Shown here in pieces: positions 16,198 through 25,045 of a stretch of 64,000 bases of DNA. The DNA comes from QALR01 sp900552255 (lineage in GTDB: Bacteria > Bacillota > Clostridia > Oscillospirales > CAG-272). The position numbers and the translations under genes were made by a program. The stretch is from the NCBI GenBank assembly GCA_048526005.1, contig DBFVEH010000021.1:434001-498000 (forward strand), written 5' to 3'. The notes beneath the pieces were generated by a model. That model saw only the letters and a program-made list of their open reading frames with translations. It made no database searches and was not told the DNA's origin. Position 1 is the first letter of the stretch, and each line of letters starts with the position of its first letter.

Positions 16198-18225
16198 ATG
16201 AAAAAAATCCGCCTTTTCATCGTCGCAAGCTTATTCCTTCTGATGTTCGCACTCGGCTTTTCTTCCGTATCGGCAGCCTCTCCGCTTCCCGAGTTTTATG
16301 TATCCATATCCGTCAACGGGAATGAAGCCGAGGCGTTTCGCATTCTTCCCGACGGAGGCAATGTCTTTCTCCCCAGCGCCGCAGACATAAAAAATGTCAA
16401 AATCTGCTGGAACGGCGGGACTGTCTCTTACGGCAAAACGGGCGCCGCATCTCTTGGAAGCTGCGATCCCGGCGGCAGCATCGATCTTTCTCCGATGCTT
16501 GCAAAAGACTCGCAGGGAAACATCTGCTATGACGTCACTTTCACGGCCGCCTCCGGTTCGCAGCGGTACGTATTCTATCACGATGCCAAGCTGCCCGTCG
16601 TCTCCATCGAAACCTCAAAGGGACTGGACTTTGTCGAGGCCTCCAAAAACAACAGAGACCAAGGCGCCCGCATCCTGATCCTCGATGAAAACGGCAAAAC
16701 GGAGTATTGTGATGAAACAAGCGGCACAAAAAGCGAAATCAAGGGACGCGGAAACGCCACATGGGGCTATTATAAAAAGCCGTATCAAATCAAGCTCTCC
16801 TCAAAGCAGCCGCTTTTTGGCTTGGATTCGGCCAAAACTTGGATCCTGCTCGCCAACTATGTCGATCAATCCGGACTTCACAACGCGCTCGCCTTCCAAA
16901 TGGGAGATGCGCTGGAGCTGCCCTACAACATCGAATATCGATTTGTCAACCTCTACATCGACGGCTCCTACCGCGGTATCTATATGCTTTGTGAAAAGGT
17001 GCAGATCGGCTCCGGCCGGATCGATATCCGTGAGCTTGAAAAGTTCAACGAAGCGGAAAATCCCAACATCGATCTATCCGCCCTGCCGATCCGGACGGTC
17101 ACGACAGGCGAGCTTGTCTCAAATTCCATTCTTACCTCGTATACCTATGCCGACGGCATGACCTCGCCCTCCGACATCACCGGCGGATATCTCGTCGAGC
17201 TTGACAATGTATGGGGTGCCGCGGAGCCTTCTCGCTTCACCACGGAAAACGGCAACACGTATGTCGTGAAATCCCCCGAATACGCGAGCCGCGAGGAGAT
17301 GGAATACATCGCCGGCCTGTTCGCCGAAATGGAGGAGGCCATCTATTCGCCGGACGGGTATAACCGCAAGGGCAGGCATTACAGCGAATATATCGATATG
17401 GACAGCTTTGCAGGCGTATATGTCGTCGAGGAGCTTCTCAAAAACTGGGACGCCTATTTCTCCAGCATGTTTTTCTACAAGGATGCGGATACAAACGGCG
17501 AGGTCTCCAAAATCTATATGGGACCGCTGTGGGATCTCGACAACATTCTCGGCAACCTGAGCTTCGACACCTATGCGACGGATACCGGCTTTCTTTGGGC
17601 ACAGAACGGTGTATTTTCCAATTATGTCCGCGCGCTTGCTGCTCCGCTGATGACCCATAACGACTTTGCCGACCTCGTCTCGGATAAATTTGATTTCTTG
17701 TATCTTGAAACACAGAAATACCTTGCAGCCGGCGGATGGATCGAGCAGACAAGCGAGATGATTTCGGATTCCATCGCAATGGACAGAATCCGATGGAACA
17801 TTTACGATCCCGCAGCATGGGTCTTGAACGCAAGCGGCACTGGTAAGGTCTCCACCAGATTTGTGCATTTCCGCGTTTATGGCTCCGGAACGGATAAGAT
17901 GCCGTCCACAGCGCTCGGTTATCTGCGCTACTTCCTTTCGGAACGGGCAGACGCGCTGCTTCTCTCGATCGGCGGCGGCGTGGTTCCGACGCCTAAGCCG
18001 GAGGAAACCACATCGCCCGCTGTCACCACCGGAGGCTCCTCTGAGGAAACGACCCAGCCGGAGCAAACGACCGCATCGGAAATCCCTCCGACGGAGGAAA
18101 CAACCGAGACGCCGCTCTCTCCCGCCACGGCAAATCTCACCGGATGGCTCGTCGCCGCCATAATCGTCTGTGCAATGATTCTCCTTTGCGTTTTGCTCTT
18201 CTTGATCAAGAAAAAGAAATCCTGA
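16198..18225 (+). CDS. membrane-anchored CotH-family protein kinase
   Basis: A 675-residue surface protein. The signal peptide spans residues 1-26 (MKKIRLFIVASLFLLMFALG). An N-terminal beta region lies at about 30-130. The CotH kinase domain (about 140-560) shows EIKGRGNATWGYYKKPYQIK, TWILLANYVDQS, YRGIYMLCEKVQIG and GPLWDLDNILGN, the last matching the D-x-D/N metal-binding block of CotH. A Thr/Glu/Pro-rich linker (about 595-640) and a C-terminal membrane helix with KKKKS follow. CotH enzymes phosphorylate secreted or spore-coat proteins at Ser. Here the kinase would face outward, and its target is not evident nearby. The start at 16198 follows AAGGAGATTTCC. It ends at a strong terminator. 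Confidence 0.9.
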   Translation: MKKIRLFIVASLFLLMFALGFSSVSAASPLPEFYVSISVNGNEAEAFRILPDGGNVFLPSAADIKNVKICWNGGTVSYGKTGAASLGSCDPGGSIDLSPMLAKDSQGNICYDVTFTAASGSQRYVFYHDAKLPVVSIETSKGLDFVEASKNNRDQGARILILDENGKTEYCDETSGTKSEIKGRGNATWGYYKKPYQIKLSSKQPLFGLDSAKTWILLANYVDQSGLHNALAFQMGDALELPYNIEYRFVNLYIDGSYRGIYMLCEKVQIGSGRIDIRELEKFNEAENPNIDLSALPIRTVTTGELVSNSILTSYTYADGMTSPSDITGGYLVELDNVWGAAEPSRFTTENGNTYVVKSPEYASREEMEYIAGLFAEMEEAIYSPDGYNRKGRHYSEYIDMDSFAGVYVVEELLKNWDAYFSSMFFYKDADTNGEVSKIYMGPLWDLDNILGNLSFDTYATDTGFLWAQNGVFSNYVRALAAPLMTHNDFADLVSDKFDFLYLETQKYLAAGGWIEQTSEMISDSIAMDRIRWNIYDPAAWVLNASGTGKVSTRFVHFRVYGSGTDKMPSTALGYLRYFLSERADALLLSIGGGVVPTPKPEETTSPAVTTGGSSEETTQPEQTTASEIPPTEETTETPLSPATANLTGWLVAAIIVCAMILLCVLLFLIKKKKS

Positions 18226-18240
18226 AAAGCGGCTTATATC

Positions 18241-18280
18241 AAAATTCGGGAGGCGTCTCATTACGCCTCCCGAATTTTTT
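18241..18280. terminator. bidirectional terminator
   Basis: AAAATTCGGGAGGCG and its complement around an 8-base loop, with T-runs on both strands. It lies between the convergent CotH and CPBP genes. Confidence 0.92.
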
Positions 18281-18283
18281 GTC

Positions 18284-19294
18284 TCAACTATCAGCCGTTT
18301 CCTCCATACCCGGTTTTTCCGGCACGGGAAGAAAGCCTTTGTCCTTATTTTTCATCGGCAATAGAATGAGGATCGAAATGAGCAGCACAAGCGTTACGCA
18401 AATTCCGCCCTCCGGTCCAAAGCTCCCGCCGTTGATCCAAGACTTGCTGTCATCTCCGACAAAAGAAAAAATCGAAGCCGTGGGATTCATTCCGCTGACC
18501 TGCAAGCCGAAAATATTTCCCTGTGCGAAATTCCACATCGTATGGATCGCGCAAATCCCCCAAATATTTCCGCGCCGGACCATATAAACAGACGCAAAAA
18601 GCCCAAACAGCAGCAGATTCAAAAAAGCAAGCCACGAAATTCCGACGTTGGCGGCATGCAGCAAGGCAAACAGGGCGGAGTTGGCAAGCATGGCAGCCAG
18701 CAAGGAAGAACGCCTCGCGGCGGACACAAAAAAATATCCCCGGCACAAAAGCTCCTCGCTCGCCCCTTGAACGACATAACCGAGAAACATAAAAAGGATC
18801 ATGGCGATTCCCCCATTTACCAATGCTCCGGCATAGGAAAGGCCGCCGAACACCACATTGAGCCCTATAACGGCGGAAAACATCACAAGTCCGACCACAA
18901 GTCCGATTCCATATTCCGAAAAAACGGAAGTGCGCGTCAGTCCCATGGTATAAAGTTTTCGTTTTTCAATAAAATGTACATACAAAAAGACGGCGGCGAT
19001 GGTTCCGACCGTTGCAAACAGCATGGCTAAAACAAGGGAATCCGGCATTTCGAGCAGAGAAAGCCACTCCGTAAGACTGATATTCTCTCCCGCTTCCATT
19101 TTTGAAAGCAGGCTCTGAAAGCTCTCGCTTGAAAATAATGCGACAATCGTCGGAATGATCATGAGCATTTCCTGTAAAATCCCGCCCGCCAAAAAGACAA
19201 CGAAAAAAATCAGAATCTCCAGCCACAAGCTTCGTCCGCGGCTCTGTTCGGCAGCTTCACGAATGACGGCCGGTTTTTTTATCCATACTTTCAC
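18284..19294 (-). CDS. CPBP-family intramembrane glutamic endopeptidase
   Basis: A 336-residue protein with about eight membrane helices. CPBP/Rce1-type motifs are present: EELLCRGYFF (EExxxR), FALLHAANVG (FxxxH) and IHTMWNFAQGN (HxxxN). In bacteria such proteases process membrane peptides, modulate signalling or confer bacteriocin self-immunity. The start is GTG at 19294, with AAAGGAG upstream. The tail is polar (PVPEKPGMEETADS). It is transcribed alone, converging on the CotH gene. No bacteriocin gene is adjacent, so its substrate is open. Confidence 0.9.
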   Translation of the reverse strand: MKVWIKKPAVIREAAEQSRGRSLWLEILIFFVVFLAGGILQEMLMIIPTIVALFSSESFQSLLSKMEAGENISLTEWLSLLEMPDSLVLAMLFATVGTIAAVFLYVHFIEKRKLYTMGLTRTSVFSEYGIGLVVGLVMFSAVIGLNVVFGGLSYAGALVNGGIAMILFMFLGYVVQGASEELLCRGYFFVSAARRSSLLAAMLANSALFALLHAANVGISWLAFLNLLLFGLFASVYMVRRGNIWGICAIHTMWNFAQGNIFGLQVSGMNPTASIFSFVGDDSKSWINGGSFGPEGGICVTLVLLISILILLPMKNKDKGFLPVPEKPGMEETADS

Positions 19295-19363
19295 GATGAT
19301 GCACTCCTTTCCATTCCGATTCCAATCATAACACAGTGAGCGACAAAAAACAATCCCAAAACA

Positions 19364-19395
19364 AAAAAGGGCTTCTGTGACCAGAAGCCCTTTTT
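19364..19395. terminator. terminator of the sugar ABC operon
   Basis: AAAAAGGGCTTCTG and its complement with a 4-base loop and T-runs on both sides, directly after the last permease gene (minus strand). Confidence 0.9.
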
Positions 19396-19401
19396 GCCGT
19401 A

Positions 19402-20460
19402 TTAGGTTCCACCGAAGCCGGAATGCTCGATACCCTGAATCAGATATCTCTGACAGAAGAGATACATCAGAATCAACGGCAGAATGACCAAAAGTCCGGC
19501 TGTATTTTTGACAGCGATCTCATACGTCTGATAATTGACGCCTGCTTGACTCTTCAAAATATCAAGCGTCGCCGGCATCTCAGACCAAAAGCTCGTGCTC
19601 GTCAAAAACAGATGGTCCGAAGACGGCATGAATGTATTGACATAGAAGATATCTGTCCACTGCCATGAAAATGCGAGAATAAAGACCGTGATCAGCATTG
19701 GAACGGAAAGAGGCAGAATGATATGGAAAAACGTCTTGAAAACGCCATAGCCGTCAACATACGACGATTCCTCCAGTTCATCCGGAACACCGCGATAAAA
19801 CTGTCGCATGATAAAGATAAACAATCCGTTCTTAAATGCGAGACCCGTCAGCGACAACAGAATCAACGGGACATAGGTATTATAAATTCCCTGCGTGAAT
19901 CCGATAGCTGAATAGAAGCCGGTCGCATTTAAAATTCCGAAGATGTCAAAGTAGATAAACTTCTGGACAAACGAAGACGACAAAATCTGATGCGGAACGA
20001 TCATCGTCAGCAAGACCAACGCAAACATCACGCCGCGTCCCTTAAACTTGAACTTGGCAAACCCATATCCGATCAGCGCGCAGATGAACGTCTGCAATAC
20101 CGCACAGCTGAAAGACAGGATGAACGAATTCAGCATAGCCTCAAAATAATGATTTTCAATGATCAAATATTTATAGGTATTCAGTGTCGGATATTTCGGG
20201 ATCAGCTTCACGTCGGTTTGAATAAAGTCCACCGGACTCATAAAGGACGACGAGATCTTAGAGAAAAACGGGAATAAAATAATATAAGAAATACCGAAAA
20301 GAAGCACAAATCTGAATATCGAAATCAGCAGCTTTTTATAAAAATGACTGTTGAGATATTTAGCCTTTAATCTCTCCTTGCGGGATGTTCTGTCAAAATC
20401 TACTCGGATTTTATTTTTAGATTCCTTTAACACCCGCGGAGTGTCCTGATTATTATTCAT
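19402..20460 (-). CDS. carbohydrate ABC transporter permease (MalG/LacG type)
   Basis: A 352-residue inner-membrane permease with six helices after a basic N-terminal tail. The ATPase-contacting EAA loop reads LEESSYVDGYGVFKTFFHIILP near residues 230-250, with the usual EAA-x3-G pattern in the form ESSYVDG. It pairs with the MalF-type permease encoded just upstream to form a sugar channel. The ATG at 20460 with GGGAGGGGAAAAC upstream is preferred over the in-frame start at 20508. It is the last gene of the seven-gene operon. The N-terminal extension (about 45 charged residues) is longer than usual. Confidence 0.92.
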   Translation of the reverse strand: MNNNQDTPRVLKESKNKIRVDFDRTSRKERLKAKYLNSHFYKKLLISIFRFVLLFGISYIILFPFFSKISSSFMSPVDFIQTDVKLIPKYPTLNTYKYLIIENHYFEAMLNSFILSFSCAVLQTFICALIGYGFAKFKFKGRGVMFALVLLTMIVPHQILSSSFVQKFIYFDIFGILNATGFYSAIGFTQGIYNTYVPLILLSLTGLAFKNGLFIFIMRQFYRGVPDELEESSYVDGYGVFKTFFHIILPLSVPMLITVFILAFSWQWTDIFYVNTFMPSSDHLFLTSTSFWSEMPATLDILKSQAGVNYQTYEIAVKNTAGLLVILPLILMYLFCQRYLIQGIEHSGFGGT

Positions 20461-20479
20461 GATGTTTTCCCCTCCCTTC

Positions 20480-21487
20480 TCAGTCGTTTCGGCGTTGATA
20501 GAACACAAACTTCCGACATATCAACGCAACAAGTCCGAGCGTTACAATCACGATCATAAAATAGGTCCACGCAGCAGCGGACTGCTGTCCATTCGGCACG
20601 CCGTTCGGGGAAATATCGATGATCGCCTGCATGACTTCATTGGATTCCGCCGTAAAGGAGTCAATAACGGTATAAAACGCATTGGCGAGTATCATGGGGC
20701 TTATCATTGGGAAAGTGATCTTCCAGAAAGTTTCCCAACCGGTAGCGCCCTCCATCTGACACGACTCATAAATAGATGGTGAAATGGATTGCAGACCGGC
20801 AAGGAATATCAGCATCTGTACGCCGGCACGGTTGACAATATTATAAATATTGCTTACCAAATTTGTGATCAACTCTGTAAATTGACCTCCGACGCCTAAG
20901 CTTTCAAGCATCATGCCGATATCCATCATATTGACAAGACCGCCGCTTGAATTGACCTCTCCGAGATCGATGCCCTCCATACTGGACATGGATTCCAAAA
21001 TCGTGTTGTTGGCATTATCGATCTTCGCAATAATGCCGGCGCTGACAACGACAGGAATAAAGAAGATCGCTCGAAACGCCGCGCGTCCAACCATTTTCTG
21101 ATTGAGCAGCACCGCAATGAAGAGTGAAAACATAATAATGATGATAATGTCAAGAATCTGTTGGGCAAAGCTAGTAAGCATCATTTCAAGGAATGTTTTT
21201 CCTTCATCGTTCACCGTTGTCTCAATCAGCTGCTTGGTAAAGTTTTCAAAACCGACCCAAGTCAGCGAATACCCGCCGCCCTTGATGGCGGGTATCGTGT
21301 TATACTGAGCAAAGCTATAAATAAACGATTCATAAATCACACTTGCATAGATGAAAACCAATCCGATTACAAACGGAAGAATAAATACCCAGCCCATTCT
21401 GGATTTTTTCTCATTCAGAGAGGCGCCTCTGTGCTTTTTCTTGCCAGAAGCCAATGCTGTTTTTTTCATTTTCAGTTCATTTGTCAT
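20480..21487 (-). CDS. sugar ABC transporter permease (MalF/LacF type)
   Basis: A 335-residue permease. A Lys-rich cytoplasmic start (MTNELKMKKTALASGKKKH) precedes six predicted helices, and the EAA loop reads YESCQMEGATGWETFWKITFP near residues 238-258. It contains an unusual inserted segment between helices 3 and 4 (about 155-205: NANNTILESMSSMEGIDL onward), longer than in typical MalF-type sugar permeases of this size. It forms a heterodimer with the following permease. This is the second permease pair of the operon. It lies directly after the giant DUF5696-type gene (18-base gap), which suggests the two work together. Confidence 0.9.
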   Translation of the reverse strand: MTNELKMKKTALASGKKKHRGASLNEKKSRMGWVFILPFVIGLVFIYASVIYESFIYSFAQYNTIPAIKGGGYSLTWVGFENFTKQLIETTVNDEGKTFLEMMLTSFAQQILDIIIIIMFSLFIAVLLNQKMVGRAAFRAIFFIPVVVSAGIIAKIDNANNTILESMSSMEGIDLGEVNSSGGLVNMMDIGMMLESLGVGGQFTELITNLVSNIYNIVNRAGVQMLIFLAGLQSISPSIYESCQMEGATGWETFWKITFPMISPMILANAFYTVIDSFTAESNEVMQAIIDISPNGVPNGQQSAAAWTYFMIVIVTLGLVALICRKFVFYQRRND

Positions 21488-21505
21488 CTTTCACCTCTCC
21501 TTTCT

Positions 21506-24500
21506 TCACTGAATTACATAGGTCTGAGGACCGACAACCACATATTCCGTATCCGATACTTGGATAAGTGCATTCGATGTCATATAATTGAAATAACAGA
21601 CCGTTCCATCCGAGCTTGTAAGCTTCACAACATGAGTCGTCGTCGGCTTTGTGAGACCGCTGATAACTCTATCAAGTGCGCTCTTCGCACGGGAGATTTC
21701 TCTTTCATTCCCTGTAAGCAGCGCGGCGTCATATTTCTCCTGCGCCTCTTGATAATTTTTCAGCTGGCCTTCCGTCGGCTGATAAGCGTCGACAGCTTCA
21801 TAAGAAATAGAAGCGGTATCCAACACTTCAATATCGTCGGCTTTAACAAAGGATTCAGCACCGAGAATATACAAGCCGCCGTCATGCTCTATTGCGACAT
21901 CATAGCTGTTATAGTTGATATAGAACATGGTCTTTTGCCCATTATCGCTCGTATATGTCACCGAAACAACATTATCCACCGAATATTTTGATGAAAACGT
22001 GGTCGAAAGCGTGTATCTTTCCTTCAGCGTGTTATACTTTTCGCGCAAGGTAACTTCACAGCGTTCATTGATGGGATCGCTCGGATCGCTGCTGTTTCCA
22101 TACAAAAGCAGTGTGGCTTCCGTCTCTCTGGAATTAAGACGAAGTAAATCCACCTCATCCATGACATCAAAATATGCTTCCTTTGCACTTTCGTAAGCGG
22201 CAAGCGTTTGATTGTACTGTGCAAACATAAAGTTTGCCTTTGTGCTGTCAAGACGATAAGCGGTCACAAAGCTGTGATCGGTAATGGTAGCAGTCTGCAA
22301 CGCTCCCACCGCATCATTCAGCATATTATAATAGCTTATCACATCCTCTTTCCATGTTTCAAATGCAACGGAATAGTTATCCGACAGTCCCATTGAATAT
22401 GCCGTCTTGATCTCCAAAGTATTTTGATACGAAAGAAGGAAATAGAGTGCGGCTCCGTTTTCCAAGGATTTCAGCACCTCGTATTTGACATCGCCCTCCG
22501 TATTGATCACACTTCCGGCATAATTCATATAACCGTGCAGAACCATTCCAATAAAGGGGATGGAATACGAAGAAATCTGATAGCGGCTATTATCCAGCGG
22601 GAGGCTGACGATATCCGAGGCATACGGAAACGTATACGCATTGCCGCCAGCAACAAGAACTTTGCCGTATTTATCCTTCATCGTATTCAGGATATCCATC
22701 GTGTTTACCTTAGAATCCTCACGGGTAATCGGATAATCGTCGTTAAAATCCGAATTCAGATCCGTCCCGAGAGTCATAACGGATATCGCACCGATCTCGT
22801 ACTTGTCATAATCCTTCGCAAATTTTTCAAACAAAACCGCATAGGCACCGGAAGAAACAACATTTTTATAACCCGTCATAGAAATCGCCTGATAGACGGA
22901 ATCATAATCGCGCTTCATCGTATATCTGCCGCTCATCGCCTGAGCCGCATGCTTCCGGAAAGAAAAGCCGGACCCTGTTTTCTTGAATGCTATATTTGCA
23001 AAATCAAATTCCGGATAAATATCGATACCGGATCCCTGCGCATATTCCAAAAGCGTCTGAAGACCTTTTTTACCGCCTACGGTAGACGACCACTTCACAT
23101 AAGAGGGATAATAAGGCTCAGACATATTGCCGTTGGCGAAGCCTTCAAGAATAAACTTCACATTGGTAATATTGGCGTCCTTAAGCTCCTCACTCATCGT
23201 AATGACATCCTCAAACGTGGTAAGCGGCTTTGTCACTGTAATTGGGAAAGAAAGAAACGTATCCGTTGTTTCCAAAGCGCCAAATGAATGAATATACAAG
23301 GGCAGCGAGCTTTCAAGCTCAGAAGAAACAAGCTTATCAATGGAACCGTTGTTGATCAGATAGTCACGATAAGCATTGGCCATACCGACGTACGACGGAT
23401 CATAATAATCGACACCATTTTCCTCCGCAATATTCGGATCGGAAAGCATCGTATAATGAATCGTATAGTTGCCGGTATACTTGGTATCGATCGTCGTCGA
23501 CATCGACGCATCGTTGCCGCCGATGGAAGAGCCGATGGAAACAGAGTCGGACTGCTTTATCGTAAACAGCGCAAATACCGTACTGTATTCTGTGGTTCCC
23601 GAGGCTCCTGTCCATCCGGTCTGCTTCAGATTTGCACGAATCGAAGCAAACGAATCGCCCTCTTCGATGATCGCGACAAACCCCCGCTTATAGGATTCCG
23701 TCACAAGCTTATCAGCAACAGCAGGACGGCCCTCTCCTCTGGAAACGCTCGTGGTAACGTCGTAATATTCGGTCAATCCAAAAACTGGAACCCGGAAGGT
23801 TTCCGCATTGGCATTCGTCGCATCGAGGGATTCCATTGCAAAATCGTAGCCATACATCGAACCGCCCTGAATACCGCTTTTCGCTGTACCGTCGTCGTTA
23901 TAGTAGGAAAGAAGCGTGCCGCTTCCGTCCGGAATAAAGATATATCCGCCGGTTCTCGAAATCTTTCCGCCGTCGCCTGTTTCCGTGCCGGTAGATTTCA
24001 GCGTCGTGCATCCAAGATACGGAAGCAGAACGAGCGACTCCAAAACATAGTTCGTCTCATTGTATCGAATGCTCTTCGCTGGAATCTTGGCTGTAAGTCC
24101 GCTTTCATCGATCGTATATTCCACAGCAATCCTAAAAAGCGGCGGTTCTTTTTCATCTCCCTCATATCCGGTCAGCTCGTGATCCTCTTCCAGCTTATCA
24201 TAGGTATAGTCCGGACAATATTTTCGGATAAGCTTTTCGATATTTTTCTTCATTCTTTCGCCGACGCCCTGCAAAACATACATCTGAGCGCCTTCATTTT
24301 TGACAAGGAACTCGTATGTCTGGGGCCTATTGGGATCAGGTGTCGACTGTGGATCATAAACAGACCCCGCTTCGGCTGGTCCCACAAGACCATATGGCGT
24401 ACTGGTAGAGGAGGTCGCATTCTTTAATGCGTTATAGAGCAGCAGCTCCTCTGAGGTAAATTCCTCCGTATGGGTATCCAAGACATCAAGGATTTGGGAT

Positions 24501-25030
24501 TCAAAGCTGGATTTTTCAATCCACTGCGGAATCAGACGTTTGGTATCGACCGTGCCGATCGCATATTCGACGCGAACACCGCCCGAAATGTTCTTAAAAA
24601 CAATCTGCCCGCCGCTCAGCGCCGCATCCGTATAGCTTTTCATCGTGGCCGATGTATTCGTAGAGGTATCCAAATACTGCAAAATGATCTGAGAAAGCAA
24701 GGCCTGTCTGATCGGGTCATCGTCTCCCTTATCCTTAGAAGAGGATTCCGTAGAAACCGCAATATCATAAGGATTTGAGAACAAATACTCGCCGGTTTTT
24801 AGATTCTGCAAAGCAAATTCAGCCGACTGTGTATCAAAATACAACGCATAGCCGGCATCCGCATCCTCGTACATGAGAGTCATCGTAGCCACTTTCGCCT
24901 GCTGAGATTGGTACTCAGTTGTGGGATAAACAGATATGTCTACGGCATCAGCAGCAAAAACAGGCAGGCTCACAGCAGAAAAAGCAAGCAGTATTGCCAA
25001 AACCGCTGAAATTATTCTGAATTTTTTCAT
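21506..25030 (-). CDS. giant secreted protein of the DUF5696 type
   Basis: A 1174-residue protein with a signal peptide (MKKFRIISAVLAILLAFSAV through about residue 26). The rest is extracytoplasmic. It resembles DUF5696 proteins, large Bacillota proteins of unknown function found beside LplB/YtcP-type sugar permeases. A central region (about 620-900) reads like a TIM-barrel: GIDIYPEFDFANIAFKKTG, KYEIGAISVMTLGTDLNSDF, DKYGKVLVAGGNAYTFPYAS. A glycoside-hydrolase-like fold is therefore plausible, with Asp/Glu residues available, but no catalytic pair can be named. The C-terminal 250 residues include a coiled-coil-like stretch. It lies between the YIP1/NHL gene and the second permease pair. Confidence 0.8.
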   Translation of the reverse strand: MKKFRIISAVLAILLAFSAVSLPVFAADAVDISVYPTTEYQSQQAKVATMTLMYEDADAGYALYFDTQSAEFALQNLKTGEYLFSNPYDIAVSTESSSKDKGDDDPIRQALLSQIILQYLDTSTNTSATMKSYTDAALSGGQIVFKNISGGVRVEYAIGTVDTKRLIPQWIEKSSFESQILDVLDTHTEEFTSEELLLYNALKNATSSTSTPYGLVGPAEAGSVYDPQSTPDPNRPQTYEFLVKNEGAQMYVLQGVGERMKKNIEKLIRKYCPDYTYDKLEEDHELTGYEGDEKEPPLFRIAVEYTIDESGLTAKIPAKSIRYNETNYVLESLVLLPYLGCTTLKSTGTETGDGGKISRTGGYIFIPDGSGTLLSYYNDDGTAKSGIQGGSMYGYDFAMESLDATNANAETFRVPVFGLTEYYDVTTSVSRGEGRPAVADKLVTESYKRGFVAIIEEGDSFASIRANLKQTGWTGASGTTEYSTVFALFTIKQSDSVSIGSSIGGNDASMSTTIDTKYTGNYTIHYTMLSDPNIAEENGVDYYDPSYVGMANAYRDYLINNGSIDKLVSSELESSLPLYIHSFGALETTDTFLSFPITVTKPLTTFEDVITMSEELKDANITNVKFILEGFANGNMSEPYYPSYVKWSSTVGGKKGLQTLLEYAQGSGIDIYPEFDFANIAFKKTGSGFSFRKHAAQAMSGRYTMKRDYDSVYQAISMTGYKNVVSSGAYAVLFEKFAKDYDKYEIGAISVMTLGTDLNSDFNDDYPITREDSKVNTMDILNTMKDKYGKVLVAGGNAYTFPYASDIVSLPLDNSRYQISSYSIPFIGMVLHGYMNYAGSVINTEGDVKYEVLKSLENGAALYFLLSYQNTLEIKTAYSMGLSDNYSVAFETWKEDVISYYNMLNDAVGALQTATITDHSFVTAYRLDSTKANFMFAQYNQTLAAYESAKEAYFDVMDEVDLLRLNSRETEATLLLYGNSSDPSDPINERCEVTLREKYNTLKERYTLSTTFSSKYSVDNVVSVTYTSDNGQKTMFYINYNSYDVAIEHDGGLYILGAESFVKADDIEVLDTASISYEAVDAYQPTEGQLKNYQEAQEKYDAALLTGNEREISRAKSALDRVISGLTKPTTTHVVKLTSSDGTVCYFNYMTSNALIQVSDTEYVVVGPQTYVIQ

Positions 25031-25045
25031 ATTTTCCTCCCCTGT

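Noticed and set aside
22424..24427. Two long plus-strand open frames opposite the DUF5696-type gene
   Set aside because: Compositionally basic, no family motifs, no ribosome-binding sites; they are antisense shadows of a coding strand that itself has a signal peptide and good Shine-Dalgarno site.
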